A stretch of 59,546 nt of DNA from Candidatus Dojkabacteria bacterium (lineage in GTDB: Bacteria > Patescibacteriota > Dojkabacteria > B142 > WJKM01), in contig WJKM01000012.1 of the NCBI GenBank assembly GCA_014729085.1, forward strand, positions 1 to 59,546, read 5' to 3'. Below, one piece after another: positions 20,401 to 28,057 of this stretch; position 1 is the stretch's first letter, and each line of letters begins with the position of its first letter. The notes below the pieces were generated by a model, which was given only the letters and a program-made list of their open reading frames with translations, did not search any database and was not told the DNA's origin. The translations under genes and the position numbers were made by a program.

Positions 20401-20563
20401 CAGGCACTAAACGATTTACTAGACTTTTAAGTTTCCTCTTTAAAAAAAACAATATTTTTTTCAGTTTAATTTTTAAATGATATAAGAAATTTAATTTCTT
20501 TTTATCTTCCTTTGCTGCATCCTTCGATTTTTCAGGAGTTGGAACCTTTTTTTGCTTAGACAT
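14417..20563 (-). CDS. Giant membrane-anchored bacterial alpha-2-macroglobulin (copy 2)
   Basis: A 2048-residue paralogue of the preceding protein, colinear over its whole length. It has a longer basic N-terminus (1-62), a transmembrane segment at about 65-90, Ig-like domains, the MG pattern YFDRPIYKADQDVHFKVF, a very glycine-rich linker near residue 1339 (GGSGDGGGGGPSL), the post-bait segment PDNLTTWAIAVVGITKDTSF, and a CSEQ thioester with the cysteine at 1574. The two copies differ most in the Ig-like region, around the glycine-rich linker, and in surface loops. This is what one would expect if they present different baits to different proteases. pbpC ends 117 bases upstream on the same strand. 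In Proteobacteria the yfhM-pbpC pair has the same partnership, so this is a conserved wall-synthesis and wall-protection unit with a duplicated inhibitor. Confidence 0.93.
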   Translation of the reverse strand: MSKQKKVPTPEKSKDAAKEDKKKLNFLYHLKIKLKKILFFLKRKLKSLVNRLVPAFIKKLPVPIKFALTFLVFILVSSMGAGAYFLIDYLTVINSKPQNLEFTFTPTVTQSSIFNDALDIKLEERIYLTFKEEPDLEAIEMKLKEDMDENIIVEETENSKEVGIHKEGGWEPDKEYEITLSKEEFEFLEKDFFLSFKTQETPQVVLTNLEGYVDPKQKILLSFNTDVFDNDKQNNKEFLHFEPAIEGKTEIISPTSLRFIPKNELELNQSIKLRINAEDIQNSFGLSMEEDYEISFVPGQTQKLEEEESSYVDYIKGSRFDVKANSKDSIVVIVDEVVNKNSFKQETKIWDASTEIPYSISWKTVSYDQAEKEVSYFYDYSGKKKEKKYLVADITPHNNWDEGKNYQITISKSLKSNSGVEMTRGYKRTISIPGKFEYLRSNITNNVFNGGKYRKNIQLDFSNEMVYSTEELKNLIKLTALTGKKGEMNIYAYTGYYYADNDIQIEADLREGNRYRLWVSPELMDMYGNKLGKALEFEFEAKNVGSKSLLNIFGKRVAYIDNNGTYRVLLESMHLNDIKVELAKIAPEEFVHAEEGNRTQDEVFEMGDIVQTWTKHFENFEKSEDVKYGLLQFQYPIGNVEDGLYIIRAKDQSEKYRDYRLLIISQNSVVIKKTNDKTIAWVANSQTGNPVADQPLILRNGGQKISATTDAKGVAVFQGSGKGKIHIYSEDGRIFVSSIYDDGMQKYDYVNSYYYNEDTTIHYVYFDRPIYKADQDVHFKVFTRRRENNTLSIQRDNLEVEVQDESGNSIYNGELEVTDFGTAYDTFHLDKKLDSGLYYMYVNGQFIDGFRISAYQIFNYSFTASVDEKEIYSVNDEVDVEVDAYYYFGEPLADADVEVNLYVRDSSTLFFDKALRGDYKHFSFPGLSDHQYNWDYDDYLDHTDTDYNSEKAGSMTVKTDKNGKAKLSVPIEVSNKIAYGSAKILSVEVKVRDHIGMEEYKTFYKSLSPKGGFIGINNKRYYVSTQDATPYKAEIVYFNSMFKEAPGQSLNVDVIRKDRRQVKRRRESGVYYWDWVEETKEVYSTVITTDSKGRAIFTYNPEVEGDYEVKVSSSSNSRIKHSVNFYAYDYNYGRFDYYFAYTNDVRSVLKTNKAEYNVGDTAVLTPQLPGPNYMALVTLERDTILEYDVVNLNEVNNLNVKITQNLQPNFYYSFVAFSPHDMGAEFLDLKMGLTEIKVATSGREIKTTIETDKERYYPGENVELSINTNSNKSVEYAIAVVDKAIIDLSKVDPNEDLAKNLVQTYWTNWNLGVTTASNLAIYENKLIAKKKWGNKGGSGDGGGGGPSLQIEDIRRNFEEVALWIPAEVARDGNLTLDFEVPDNLTTWAIAVVGITKDTSFAVAIEDIVVSNDVNIIAGLPPYLSQSDKSKLIYNASFTDKFIKKELGAKIEVDNARIKCGDKLQKECFSKVTSEDFPVEYNFYPDKEGEAKVRFGVTNGNQILDAEERTIRINDDAQVRNEIFFGDTKDQNKFSFIYPNGHQGESKKLKVVLSDKIVGDLSKIKNYFTSYQNKCSEQTSSTIQALVPYADDERVKGQINKGIQRLYVLQNDDGGWGVWEDGESLDYNSVYAYFTLKYLESAEFNVDKDRLKRGEDYILGRLGSMEANKPFALSILADVEKFDINAMNSYYDANKDGMSLINKAYILNAFNEYVNSSAVSAEESDAIQAKIDHLQNVILNEMRLTDGKAYWQDDAKSNYYYYNNNIKTTSVILDVLLDLKGDDLSLVPIISYLKYELATNEHLGTQSNIYIFKALEKAKKIFKLDLENSYPEVIVGEEVYRKFDSEDDNLVLEMELPSDEPSVLVEVRSRNDSLIFFQIDLEYKISYSKITARDKGMSLYTEYFNMEDNPLKIDKQGKEIFHQGAIYKAKTTVLIKDDLEQSEIRIPIPAGLKAIDFNLNLTSEELFENLKQENENPKVFENLSVNEEDVVFYSGDKLYDSQMKRGVYTFTFYVRANIKGEYYAPGEWMQEMYLPGRGAWQDLREVKIV

Positions 20564-20680
20564 TGGGTTAAATTAAAAAATATGAAGTTACTTTATTGTA
20601 TAAAAAAAACAGTAAAACAAAAATACTCTATATATACTTAGACGTAAATTGTTGTTTAAATATTACACTAATTCTGTTTT

Positions 20681-22900
20681 TTACTGTTCTACATAAATCA
20701 TAATGCTATTGCTTTCTACTCTTTGATTACCAATTTTACCAACAATTTTTATTTCAAATTCTCCCGGTTCTAGTTCCCAGTTTATATATTCTCCCTCTAA
20801 GCTTTTATTAACATCCCGCCCATTAACGTTAAGAATATATTGGTCAAACTCTTGATTTGCTTTAAATCTGATTGGAAAGAGAAGATCCTGCTGATAAAAA
20901 ATTGTATCTTTGTCATAAGGATCAATTATTGTAATACCTTCGGGAGATATTACATTAATTCTCTTGATTGTTTCTTGAGAAGCCGGGCCTTTATCTTGGA
21001 TAAAAAGTTCTGTATATGGATAAGAATTACATTTTTCATCAAAAATTTCTCCTGTTTCCTTGCAAATCTCAATACTTTCTATGCCAGTAGGTTGCTCAAT
21101 TTTATTAATTTTGTCCGAAAAATTCTCTTCATAATACTCTTGCACTAAAAGCATCTCATCATGCCAAATTTTTCCAGCGCCTCTAATACCATTTATACCC
21201 TCCATACCCGAATTGTCATTATTTCCCACCCACACACCAATAACATAATTTTTTGTATACCCAATAGTCCAACTATCTGTAAAATTCTGTGCTGTACCAG
21301 TTTTTGCATATGCTTTAAAAGGTAAATTTAATTTGCTCAAAGAACCAAAACTATATCTTCTCGAATCATTATCACTTAAAATACTAGAAACTAAATATGT
21401 AATTTCTCTTCCGTTTTTCGAAAAAACCTCTTGGGGAATGTCTTCTTTTTTATCTTTTGTAATCATATTAACTGGAGGTCCTTTGTACAGACCTTCATTC
21501 GGAAAAATTCTATATGCATTAGTAAGATCATAAAGACTTACACTACAACCTCCTAAAGTTGCCGCAATGTCCGCATCTTGTTGTCTTATTTCTTCAAGTC
21601 CAATTTGATCAGCCAAAATATATAAATTATTAACCCCAATTGTCTTTAATGTTAAAACTGCAGGAATATTATAAGAATTTGCCAAAGATTCGCGTACACT
21701 TACCCATCCATGTTCTTGCAAATCATAATTTCTTGGGAAATAAGGCCTACCAAGAGAATCATATACAACTTGTTCTTTATCTAATATCATAGTAGCAGGT
21801 GTAATATTTTCAGAAAAAGCTGCTGAATAAGTAAATGGTTTCAAAGTCGAACCTGGATTCCGAAGAGCAAAAGCAGAATTTACCTGTCCATCGATATCAG
21901 TAGCAAAAAAATCTCTACTGCCTACTAAAGTCAATATTTCTCCGCTCTCAGCATCTAACACCACAATTGCTGCATTGGTAGCATTGTATTTATACAATTC
22001 AGTAATATGTTTATTTATAATAGCCAAACTCTGTTCATATAGGTCAAGATCTAATGTGGTCAGAATATCTTCATCAAATTGATCAGTTTCTAACCCTAAT
22101 ACAAAATGAGGAGCTTTAATACTTTTATACTTATTTCTAAGTGACAAGCTTTCAGCAAAATAGGCTTGTTTTTCCTCATTAGAAATTTTGTTATGCTTTT
22201 GTAAAATATTTAACACTAGCATTTGACGGTTTTTCACTTCCCCTTTATTAGTGTAGGGATCAAGTTTTTTCGGACTATTGGGGATTGATACTAAAAAGCT
22301 TACCTGTGCTATATCCAAGTCTTTATTGTCTTTACCAAAATACCCATATGAAGCTGATCCTATACCATAACGTAAATTTGAAAAATATATTGAATTCAAA
22401 TATTTCTCTAAAATCACTTCCTTAGGAAGAAAAAAATGAAGTAATATACTTACAATAATCTCTTCAGTCTTATGAATTACATTTCTATCCTGCCTCCCTA
22501 AAACTATTTTCACATACTGTTGAGGTATTGTACTTGCACCGCATACTTGCTCGTTCTTCTTAAATAACTTTGCAAAACATTTCACTGTACGTGGAAAGTC
22601 TATGCCTGGATTCCACCAAAAACTCCTATCTTCTACATAAATGAATGTGTCTATAATTTCAGGATTAATATCCTGTAATTCAACATAATCTGCGTATCCT
22701 TTTTCGGGAATCTGCTTTTCATACAGCACTCGTCCCTTTCTATCCAGTATTTTCTTACTCTGCTCAAATTTTGAATAAAAAAGTACTTTCGAAGTTAGAA
22801 AACCTATTCTAAGACAGCAAATTAAGATAACACTAAGTAATATCAGTATTAATAATTTAGAAGCTGTAACATTTTTTAGAAATTCTTTTATAGTTTTCAT
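20681..22900 (-). CDS. pbpC: Bifunctional penicillin-binding protein 1C (PbpC)
   Basis: A 739-residue class A penicillin-binding protein that polymerises and cross-links peptidoglycan outside the membrane. A single N-terminal transmembrane helix (about 14-40) is followed by the glycosyltransferase domain with the catalytic Glu in YVEDRSF (E90), the GASTIPQQYVK motif (121-131) and the YFSNLRYGIGSASYGYFGK segment. The transpeptidase domain carries SxxK as S351-T-L-K354, the SYN motif at 409-411 and KTG at 533-535. A C-terminal beta domain (about 640-739) matches the BiPBP_C module typical of PbpC. All catalytic residues are present. It lies upstream of two macroglobulin genes, the classic partner of pbpC. 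The start chosen gives a short cytoplasmic tail (MKTIKEFLKN) and fits the family. Confidence 0.95.
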   Translation of the reverse strand: MKTIKEFLKNVTASKLLILILLSVILICCLRIGFLTSKVLFYSKFEQSKKILDRKGRVLYEKQIPEKGYADYVELQDINPEIIDTFIYVEDRSFWWNPGIDFPRTVKCFAKLFKKNEQVCGASTIPQQYVKIVLGRQDRNVIHKTEEIIVSILLHFFLPKEVILEKYLNSIYFSNLRYGIGSASYGYFGKDNKDLDIAQVSFLVSIPNSPKKLDPYTNKGEVKNRQMLVLNILQKHNKISNEEKQAYFAESLSLRNKYKSIKAPHFVLGLETDQFDEDILTTLDLDLYEQSLAIINKHITELYKYNATNAAIVVLDAESGEILTLVGSRDFFATDIDGQVNSAFALRNPGSTLKPFTYSAAFSENITPATMILDKEQVVYDSLGRPYFPRNYDLQEHGWVSVRESLANSYNIPAVLTLKTIGVNNLYILADQIGLEEIRQQDADIAATLGGCSVSLYDLTNAYRIFPNEGLYKGPPVNMITKDKKEDIPQEVFSKNGREITYLVSSILSDNDSRRYSFGSLSKLNLPFKAYAKTGTAQNFTDSWTIGYTKNYVIGVWVGNNDNSGMEGINGIRGAGKIWHDEMLLVQEYYEENFSDKINKIEQPTGIESIEICKETGEIFDEKCNSYPYTELFIQDKGPASQETIKRINVISPEGITIIDPYDKDTIFYQQDLLFPIRFKANQEFDQYILNVNGRDVNKSLEGEYINWELEPGEFEIKIVGKIGNQRVESNSIMIYVEQ

Positions 22901-22948
22901 ATAATTTGAATTAATTAAATCTCTCTATTATATTGACGAATTATCTTG

Positions 22949-23584
22949 TCAATTTAATACACCTAACTTAAATTTTTTTATTAAATGGGTACAGGTACCA
23001 TCAGGACCCATATCAAAAACCCCTAGTGTGTTCGATTTAAATCTCTGCAATCTCCATTTTAGTTCAGATGCTAATTCTTTAGCTTTACGAAAATCATGGA
23101 GACGGATTAAAGTAATATGTGGTCTATATAAGTTCATAATATTAGGCATTCCGTATCTCTTAATATTTGCTATTTGTTCATCATTCATCTCTTTGAAATA
23201 AGGGCTCATACTAGAATATTTTGTCCGAATATATCCATTTCTTAAAGGGTTAATTTTTTTTATTATTTGTTTATGTACATTAAATAATTCCGGAGACAAA
23301 TCCACCTTAATCTCTATATATCCTTTATGAGAATCAATTGATGTAAATGAAGAATTAATATCATTAAAATAAGACGATAATTGTTCAATTTCTAAAAGTA
23401 TTTTCTTTAGATTACTTTTCGGAAATGCAGGCGAATAAAGCGTCAAATGAACGAAATTGAACTTATTATCCAGGATGAATAATGGGGATGTATTTCGAGA
23501 AATTTTCCGGGCGAACTTAATTACTTCTTTATTAATACTATCACTAGGAATTAAATTAATATTAAGTCTCTGAGTTTGCAGCAT
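22949..23584 (-). CDS. 2H phosphoesterase (2'-5' RNA ligase-like)
   Basis: A 211-residue protein with the two HxTx motifs that define the 2H phosphoesterase superfamily: HLTL at 46-49 and HITL at 156-159, each at the end of a hydrophobic strand. The spacing of about 110 residues and the preceding YRP are as expected for LigT/ThpR-type or CPDase-type enzymes. Members act on 2',3'-cyclic phosphate or 2'-5' linkages in RNA or nucleotides; the exact substrate cannot be told from sequence. It lies 17 bases downstream of the O-antigen-ligase-like gene on the same strand, so the two are probably co-transcribed, though a functional link is not obvious. Both catalytic histidines are present. Confidence 0.8.
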   Translation of the reverse strand: MLQTQRLNINLIPSDSINKEVIKFARKISRNTSPLFILDNKFNFVHLTLYSPAFPKSNLKKILLEIEQLSSYFNDINSSFTSIDSHKGYIEIKVDLSPELFNVHKQIIKKINPLRNGYIRTKYSSMSPYFKEMNDEQIANIKRYGMPNIMNLYRPHITLIRLHDFRKAKELASELKWRLQRFKSNTLGVFDMGPDGTCTHLIKKFKLGVLN

Positions 23585-23601
23585 ATTATTTGTAAAATTT
23601 A

Positions 23602-25341
23602 TTAATTTTGAATAATGTTGTCCAATTTTTCATTATAAGATTTATTTATTGGTTCAAACTTTATAGCCTTTTTATAATATTCTCCTGCTTTTTCTAAATC
23701 GCCTCTACTTTCATAATAAGCTCCTACATCCGCATAATATCGAGCCCAATATCTATTTTGTTCCAAAAATCTTGCAGGTAAAACCTCACGAATCTCGAAA
23801 CTTATATCATTTGCTAAATATGCATTTAGTAATTCCAGTCTATATATTATTTGATTCGGTGCATAATTTACAGTTTGTTCAATATCATTTACAGCACGGG
23901 TTTTATAAAAATAATTATTGAATAATATATCTGCTTTGACTGCGTTAAAACTCACTATAAAATTATACACAGAAAAAATTCCAAAAGAAAAAACAATCAA
24001 AAATTTACAAAAAGTATTAAAATATTTATTACCAATCTTAAGTTCTATTGTTTGGACATTCTGCTTGGAAATCTCCAAGGCAATAAATGCTGAAACAAAG
24101 ACATAAAAAACATAATGCATAATACCATTAACATTGACCATAGAACGTACCCAAAATATTAAAATTGTAGATAATAAAACAATAAAAAGTATTTTTTTCT
24201 TCGCTTCCATCCCTTTAAAAAGCGTGAGAAATTTATAGTATAAATATAAAGCAAAACAACTAACAAAAACTAGACCAATTAGTCCAGTATTTAGACTTAT
24301 ATCTAAAAATTCATTATGAGCCCTATCTAAGGAAATTGGGACATTTACTCCGCTTTGATACATATAGGCTGGAAGTATGTAACCTCCGACATCTAACCCA
24401 TAACCTATTAGAGGAGAGTCTGAGATAGCCTGTAAGGAAGCCTTCCAAATGTTTCGCCTAGTATCGTCTAATAAACCGAATGCTTGGAAGCGTGAAGAGG
24501 TTGTAAATACTATAAGTATAACCATAATACCTAAAATAATACTAATTGCTAATGCAAACTTTTTTAATATGGGTTGAGTAAAATAATGTTTAATAAATAA
24601 AGCTAAAGAATAAATAAGTAAAAATATCAAAATTATCTGTCCCATACGCGAACCCGACCACCACACTAAAATTATACTAACCACAATATTCATTACTATG
24701 TATGTCTTAAATAATTTACTCTTAATTGAATACAAAAAATACAATAAAAAGGGCATCATTAAGAGTACATATCCAGCTAGAAAGTTTGATTGTCCGAATG
24801 TTCCAACAACCCTTCCTTCTGTTAAGTTTAAATCAAGTGTCCCTAAAAATAACTGCTCATATGAATCTTTAAAATTAATAAGAATAAATACAGGTATGCA
24901 GACTGAAAATAGAAATAGAAACTTTTGCAGATTTCTTTGCAAAATATCAAAACTTAGCAAACCAAAGAAGATTAAATTCATTATAGTTAGTAACCCAAAT
25001 CTTTTATCATAATTACCCCAAATAGAAGTGATGATATTATCACTTAACAATGTGGTAATAGTAAGCCATATAATAATAAGAAAAATTCCAATTAGAATAA
25101 TAGCACTCTCTCTATTCAGTTTTATCTTCTTTGTGTTTTGGTAAGTTTTAAGAAAAAACATATGATGAAGCAAAACTACAATCGTTAATAGAGATACGCA
25201 AACCCTGAAAATAAATATCTTTGGTAGTTCATATGCTCTGAAAAAATTAAAGTTAACGATTAAGGGGATAAATATCAAAATAAATACTAGGAGGAAAACC
25301 TCAAAACTACCAATTAGATTTTGCAATCGTTTTCTTTGCAT
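23602..25341 (-). CDS. O-antigen ligase/polymerase-like membrane protein (Wzy_C/WaaL family) with TPR tail
   Basis: A 579-residue polytopic membrane protein with about 11-12 hydrophobic segments between residues 12 and 450. The family hallmark is the large periplasmic loop before the last helices, containing GYGLDVGGYILP, RAHNEFLDISLNTGLIGL and an SGSRMGQ element in an earlier loop. These match the Wzy_C domain with the conserved Arg and His-Asn-Glu used in polyprenyl-linked glycan transfer. After the last helix, residues about 480-575 form a tetratricopeptide-like repeat (GDLEKAGEYYKKAIKFEP). This enzyme would transfer or polymerise surface glycan, or glycosylate pilins or other surface proteins; many such proteins are pilin glycosyltransferases. 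The divergent neighbour 163 bases away is a pilin gene, which supports the pilin-glycosylation alternative. Confidence 0.85.
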   Translation of the reverse strand: MQRKRLQNLIGSFEVFLLVFILIFIPLIVNFNFFRAYELPKIFIFRVCVSLLTIVVLLHHMFFLKTYQNTKKIKLNRESAIILIGIFLIIIWLTITTLLSDNIITSIWGNYDKRFGLLTIMNLIFFGLLSFDILQRNLQKFLFLFSVCIPVFILINFKDSYEQLFLGTLDLNLTEGRVVGTFGQSNFLAGYVLLMMPFLLYFLYSIKSKLFKTYIVMNIVVSIILVWWSGSRMGQIILIFLLIYSLALFIKHYFTQPILKKFALAISIILGIMVILIVFTTSSRFQAFGLLDDTRRNIWKASLQAISDSPLIGYGLDVGGYILPAYMYQSGVNVPISLDRAHNEFLDISLNTGLIGLVFVSCFALYLYYKFLTLFKGMEAKKKILFIVLLSTILIFWVRSMVNVNGIMHYVFYVFVSAFIALEISKQNVQTIELKIGNKYFNTFCKFLIVFSFGIFSVYNFIVSFNAVKADILFNNYFYKTRAVNDIEQTVNYAPNQIIYRLELLNAYLANDISFEIREVLPARFLEQNRYWARYYADVGAYYESRGDLEKAGEYYKKAIKFEPINKSYNEKLDNIIQN

Positions 25342-25504
25342 TTTAACTTATAAAATATCTTTTAATCTAAATATGAAGTAGTATCGGCTAAAGGGATTAA
25401 ATTTATAAATCAGTATATCAAATATTGAATACATATTATTGCTATATTGTTTTTAAGAATAAAAAAAGATAATATTAATTGATTTAAGTTAACTTCAAAG
25501 TAGG

Positions 25505-26380
25505 ATGAATGCGAAAAGAAATGGGTTTTCACTTGTTGAAATACTCGTCGCAATGGCCATAATTGCAGCATTAATTGCCATAGCAGTATATGGAATTAGT
25601 GTTATCCAACGAAACTCACGTAATACTAAAAGAAGGAAAATAAACGACAACATCGAACTCGCAATTAATGATATAGAAGCAGATACTCAAGAATCACCTA
25701 CCTGGATGTCTTATGATCAATCAACAAAAAGTATAACTTTAAGTCTTTCTCAAGCAAGCCCAGTCTTGAATAGAATACCTGTACTTGGCTTTACGACTAT
25801 TGAAGCTTTAACAAGTGAAAATTGTTGGGGAGGAAATGATAATTTTGGTTTTGGAAGAGACGAAACAAATTCTGACAGATTATGGGTATGTTTCAATCCA
25901 ACAAACTTAACACATGGTGTAAGACTAGAAAAAAAAGGCAAGGGAGAGATTATAGAACAAGTAACTGCAACTGATGCAAACAAGAAAAGCAGTAGAGTTG
26001 GAAGAATAGACGGAACAGATTGGAGAGTCCATAAAGACTCATCTATGAATACATATTGGGGGCGAACATGGCTTGAATATCAAGTTACATTGGATGATCC
26101 AGGTGATTATAGTATTGAAGTAGAGGCAAAGAATTCTGGAACTCTGCCCGCTGATTATAATAATTTTAAAGTAGAAATATTTGTAGACAATACAAGCGAA
26201 GGAATTGTATATATACCTGCCGACAGTAAAAATTACCAAACTGCAAGTCTTAGTATTTCGGACTTAGATGAAGGAAAACATGACATCAAGATAGTTTGGC
26301 TTAATGATCAATGTGATAGTTGTAGAGGGGGAACAGGAGATGCAAACATACAAATTAAAAATATGACTATTTTAAAATAA
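25505..26380 (+). CDS. Type IV prepilin-like protein with C-terminal carbohydrate-binding-like domain
   Basis: A 291-residue prepilin. A short basic leader ends in NGF, with cleavage between G and F, followed by SLVEILVAMAIIAALIAIA with the conserved Glu at +5; a hydrophobic N-terminal helix runs to about residue 33, then the basic motif NSRNTKRRK shared with the pilin at 58062. The middle (35-155) has a Cys pair (near ENCWGG and WVCFNP). Residues about 160-291 form a beta-rich module with a CBM36/CBM60-like look: a Trp-rich start (DWRVHKDS, YWGRTWLEYQV), SIEVEAKNSG, and a C-terminal VWLNDQCDSCRGGTGDANI, where acidic and Cys residues could bind calcium. This suggests a pilus-tip or minor pilin binding glycans. 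The pilin part is certain; the binding module is inferred by pattern. It is divergent from the O-antigen-ligase-like gene. Confidence 0.85.
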   Translation: MNAKRNGFSLVEILVAMAIIAALIAIAVYGISVIQRNSRNTKRRKINDNIELAINDIEADTQESPTWMSYDQSTKSITLSLSQASPVLNRIPVLGFTTIEALTSENCWGGNDNFGFGRDETNSDRLWVCFNPTNLTHGVRLEKKGKGEIIEQVTATDANKKSSRVGRIDGTDWRVHKDSSMNTYWGRTWLEYQVTLDDPGDYSIEVEAKNSGTLPADYNNFKVEIFVDNTSEGIVYIPADSKNYQTASLSISDLDEGKHDIKIVWLNDQCDSCRGGTGDANIQIKNMTILK

Positions 26381-26437
26381 ACCAAATTCTTTATAATTTC
26401 CTACTATAGTACAAATTTCTCTATTTATTAATACCCA

Positions 26438-27133
26438 ATGAAACAAAATAATATTGAATATAAAGTTAAAAAATCATCTCGTGCAAAGAGAATATCAATC
26501 CGTATTACCAATGATGGTAATACAATTGTAACATTACCCCAAAAAGTAAGTAAAAAGCATGCTCATAAATTTGTAGAGCAAAAACAAACCTGGATTAAAA
26601 ATACTCTAAAAAAAATAAATAAAAACAGGATATCCTACAATTTCAAACAGGGAGAAAAATTTATTTTCCTGGATGACTATCTTTATCTCAACTTTATACA
26701 TAAAAAACTTGTATATCCAAGAGCAGAAATAACTTCAGAAAATATAAATATATACAGAGACGAAAATCGCGAATTACCAAAAAATAAAATAAAAGAAGTG
26801 ATAATTAAAACATTTAAAAAATATTTCCGAAACTTAGTCCAGGAAGCTGTCGAAGAATACAACAGTATATATCAATTTAAGTATAACCGTATTGCAATAA
26901 AAAACAATAAAACAAATTGGGGAAGCTGTTCAAGCAAAAAAAATTTAAACTTTACATGGAGATTAATTTTTGCTCCTCTTGATATAATTGATTATGTAGT
27001 TGTACATGAGTTATGTCACTTAAAGGAACAGAATCATTCAAAAAAATTTTGGAAACTGGTTTCAAAAGCGATTCCGGATTACAAAACAAGAAAAAAATGG
27101 CTAAAAGAAAATTCATCCAGACTCGTATTTTGA
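26438..27133 (+). CDS. YgjP-type zinc metallopeptidase (DUF45/M48-like)
   Basis: A 231-residue soluble protein of the YgjP/WLM-like family. The signature is complete: NKTNWGSCSSKKNLNFTW (158-175) followed by VVVHELCHLKEQNHSKKFW (187-205), giving zinc ligands H190, H194 and H200 and the catalytic E191. The N-terminal half is basic, with the family's SxRAKRISIRI beginning (about 14-23). The family is widespread, with no well-defined substrate; it is often encoded near restriction-modification genes in other bacteria, but none is visible here. It follows the pilin gene by 57 bases on the same strand and ends with TGA, which shows that TGA is a stop codon in this genome. Confidence 0.88.
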   Translation: MKQNNIEYKVKKSSRAKRISIRITNDGNTIVTLPQKVSKKHAHKFVEQKQTWIKNTLKKINKNRISYNFKQGEKFIFLDDYLYLNFIHKKLVYPRAEITSENINIYRDENRELPKNKIKEVIIKTFKKYFRNLVQEAVEEYNSIYQFKYNRIAIKNNKTNWGSCSSKKNLNFTWRLIFAPLDIIDYVVVHELCHLKEQNHSKKFWKLVSKAIPDYKTRKKWLKENSSRLVF

Positions 27134-27197
27134 CTTTGCAATAAATCAAATTAATTAATCTTAAATTTCACTAATTAATATTTAATCAATTTTAATC

Positions 27198-27743
27198 ATG
27201 ACGCAAAACTTTACTCAATCGCCGGAAAGAGAGAATGGAAGAGCAGAAGTTCTAGGAGGAATTAGAGAAAAATTGGGAGGTTTACATAATAATTACCTTG
27301 AACTTAGAGAAACAGCCAGACAGAATCTTGTACCTGGTATTCAACAAGTAATTGAAGCTCAGAAGGGGATATCAGGAAATACATTATTAACAGCAGGAGG
27401 ATTGGTTATTGATGCCGGAGAAGGAGCTATAATGGGAATACTCACAGGTGGAGCATCTGAATGGATTCCTTTTACAGAAATACTTACAGATATAGGAAGC
27501 ACAAAACTATTTGAGTCATTAGGTGTTGAAATTCCGGACAACTATAAAACTCTAGGAACTGCTCTTGGGGCACTCCCAGTTGTTGGTGATTTTATCAGCC
27601 CCGTTACAATTACTGGAACAACAGGTGTTGCAAGAAACTTTGGTGAGTTAAGAAATGGAGTAGGACAAATAGGCAGAGGTCTATTTGATTTATATCATCA
27701 CTTTAAAAATCCCAATATTAATACTTCTCCTGGAGTTGTATAA
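27198..27743 (+). CDS. Hypothetical protein with glycine-rich hydrophobic core, 181 residues
   Basis: I do not recognise this protein. A polar helical N-terminus (1-55) is followed by two glycine-rich hydrophobic stretches, TLLTAGGLVIDAGEGAIMGI (about 62-81) and TLGTALGALPVVGDFISPVT (about 117-136), separated by a segment containing WIPFTEILTDIGSTK. The spacing resembles membrane-inserting glycine-zipper hairpins, such as those in the 1054-residue protein at 47216, although the segments are short. There is no signal peptide. It begins a run of four closely spaced plus-strand genes to 29434 with no recognisable function. Confidence 0.7.
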   Translation: MTQNFTQSPERENGRAEVLGGIREKLGGLHNNYLELRETARQNLVPGIQQVIEAQKGISGNTLLTAGGLVIDAGEGAIMGILTGGASEWIPFTEILTDIGSTKLFESLGVEIPDNYKTLGTALGALPVVGDFISPVTITGTTGVARNFGELRNGVGQIGRGLFDLYHHFKNPNINTSPGVV

Positions 27744-27766
27744 TTTCAATTATTAAATATATAAAA

Positions 27767-28057
27767 ATGAACAAACAAAACCTGAAAGAAAAAATACAAA
27801 ATACCAAACTTTTTTCTAATAATGAAAAAATCAGGCTCTTAGTAAAATTTGATGATTTATCTAAAAAAGAATTAAAAAACCTTAATGAAGTAATTGATGA
27901 TTTTGATGCTTCTCATACCTCTCTATGCAAAAAATTTAAAGTAAATATGAAAGAAGAGTTAGAAAAAATTCAAAAGCAGAATAATTTAGAAGAAGTTAAG
28001 GATGCAATCAGCAAAATAAATAATGGTCTTGATATAATAATTCCAAATGGAGATTAA
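27767..28057 (+). CDS. Hypothetical helical protein, 96 residues (possible paralogue of next gene)
   Basis: I do not recognise this protein. It is soluble, highly charged (Lys/Glu) and predicted all-helical. The N-terminal pattern, a helix with LKEKIQN, then a loop, a helix around EKIRLLVKFDDLSKKEL, and a final amphipathic helix EEVKDAISKINNGLDII, parallels the next protein (IKEKVKN, WLSKIDEFSEDTL, EQIKDIRNKISTSLKNI). The two look like ancient tandem duplicates. Its end overlaps the start of the next gene by 11 bases, so they are translationally coupled. Confidence 0.7.
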   Translation: MNKQNLKEKIQNTKLFSNNEKIRLLVKFDDLSKKELKNLNEVIDDFDASHTSLCKKFKVNMKEELEKIQKQNNLEEVKDAISKINNGLDIIIPNGD

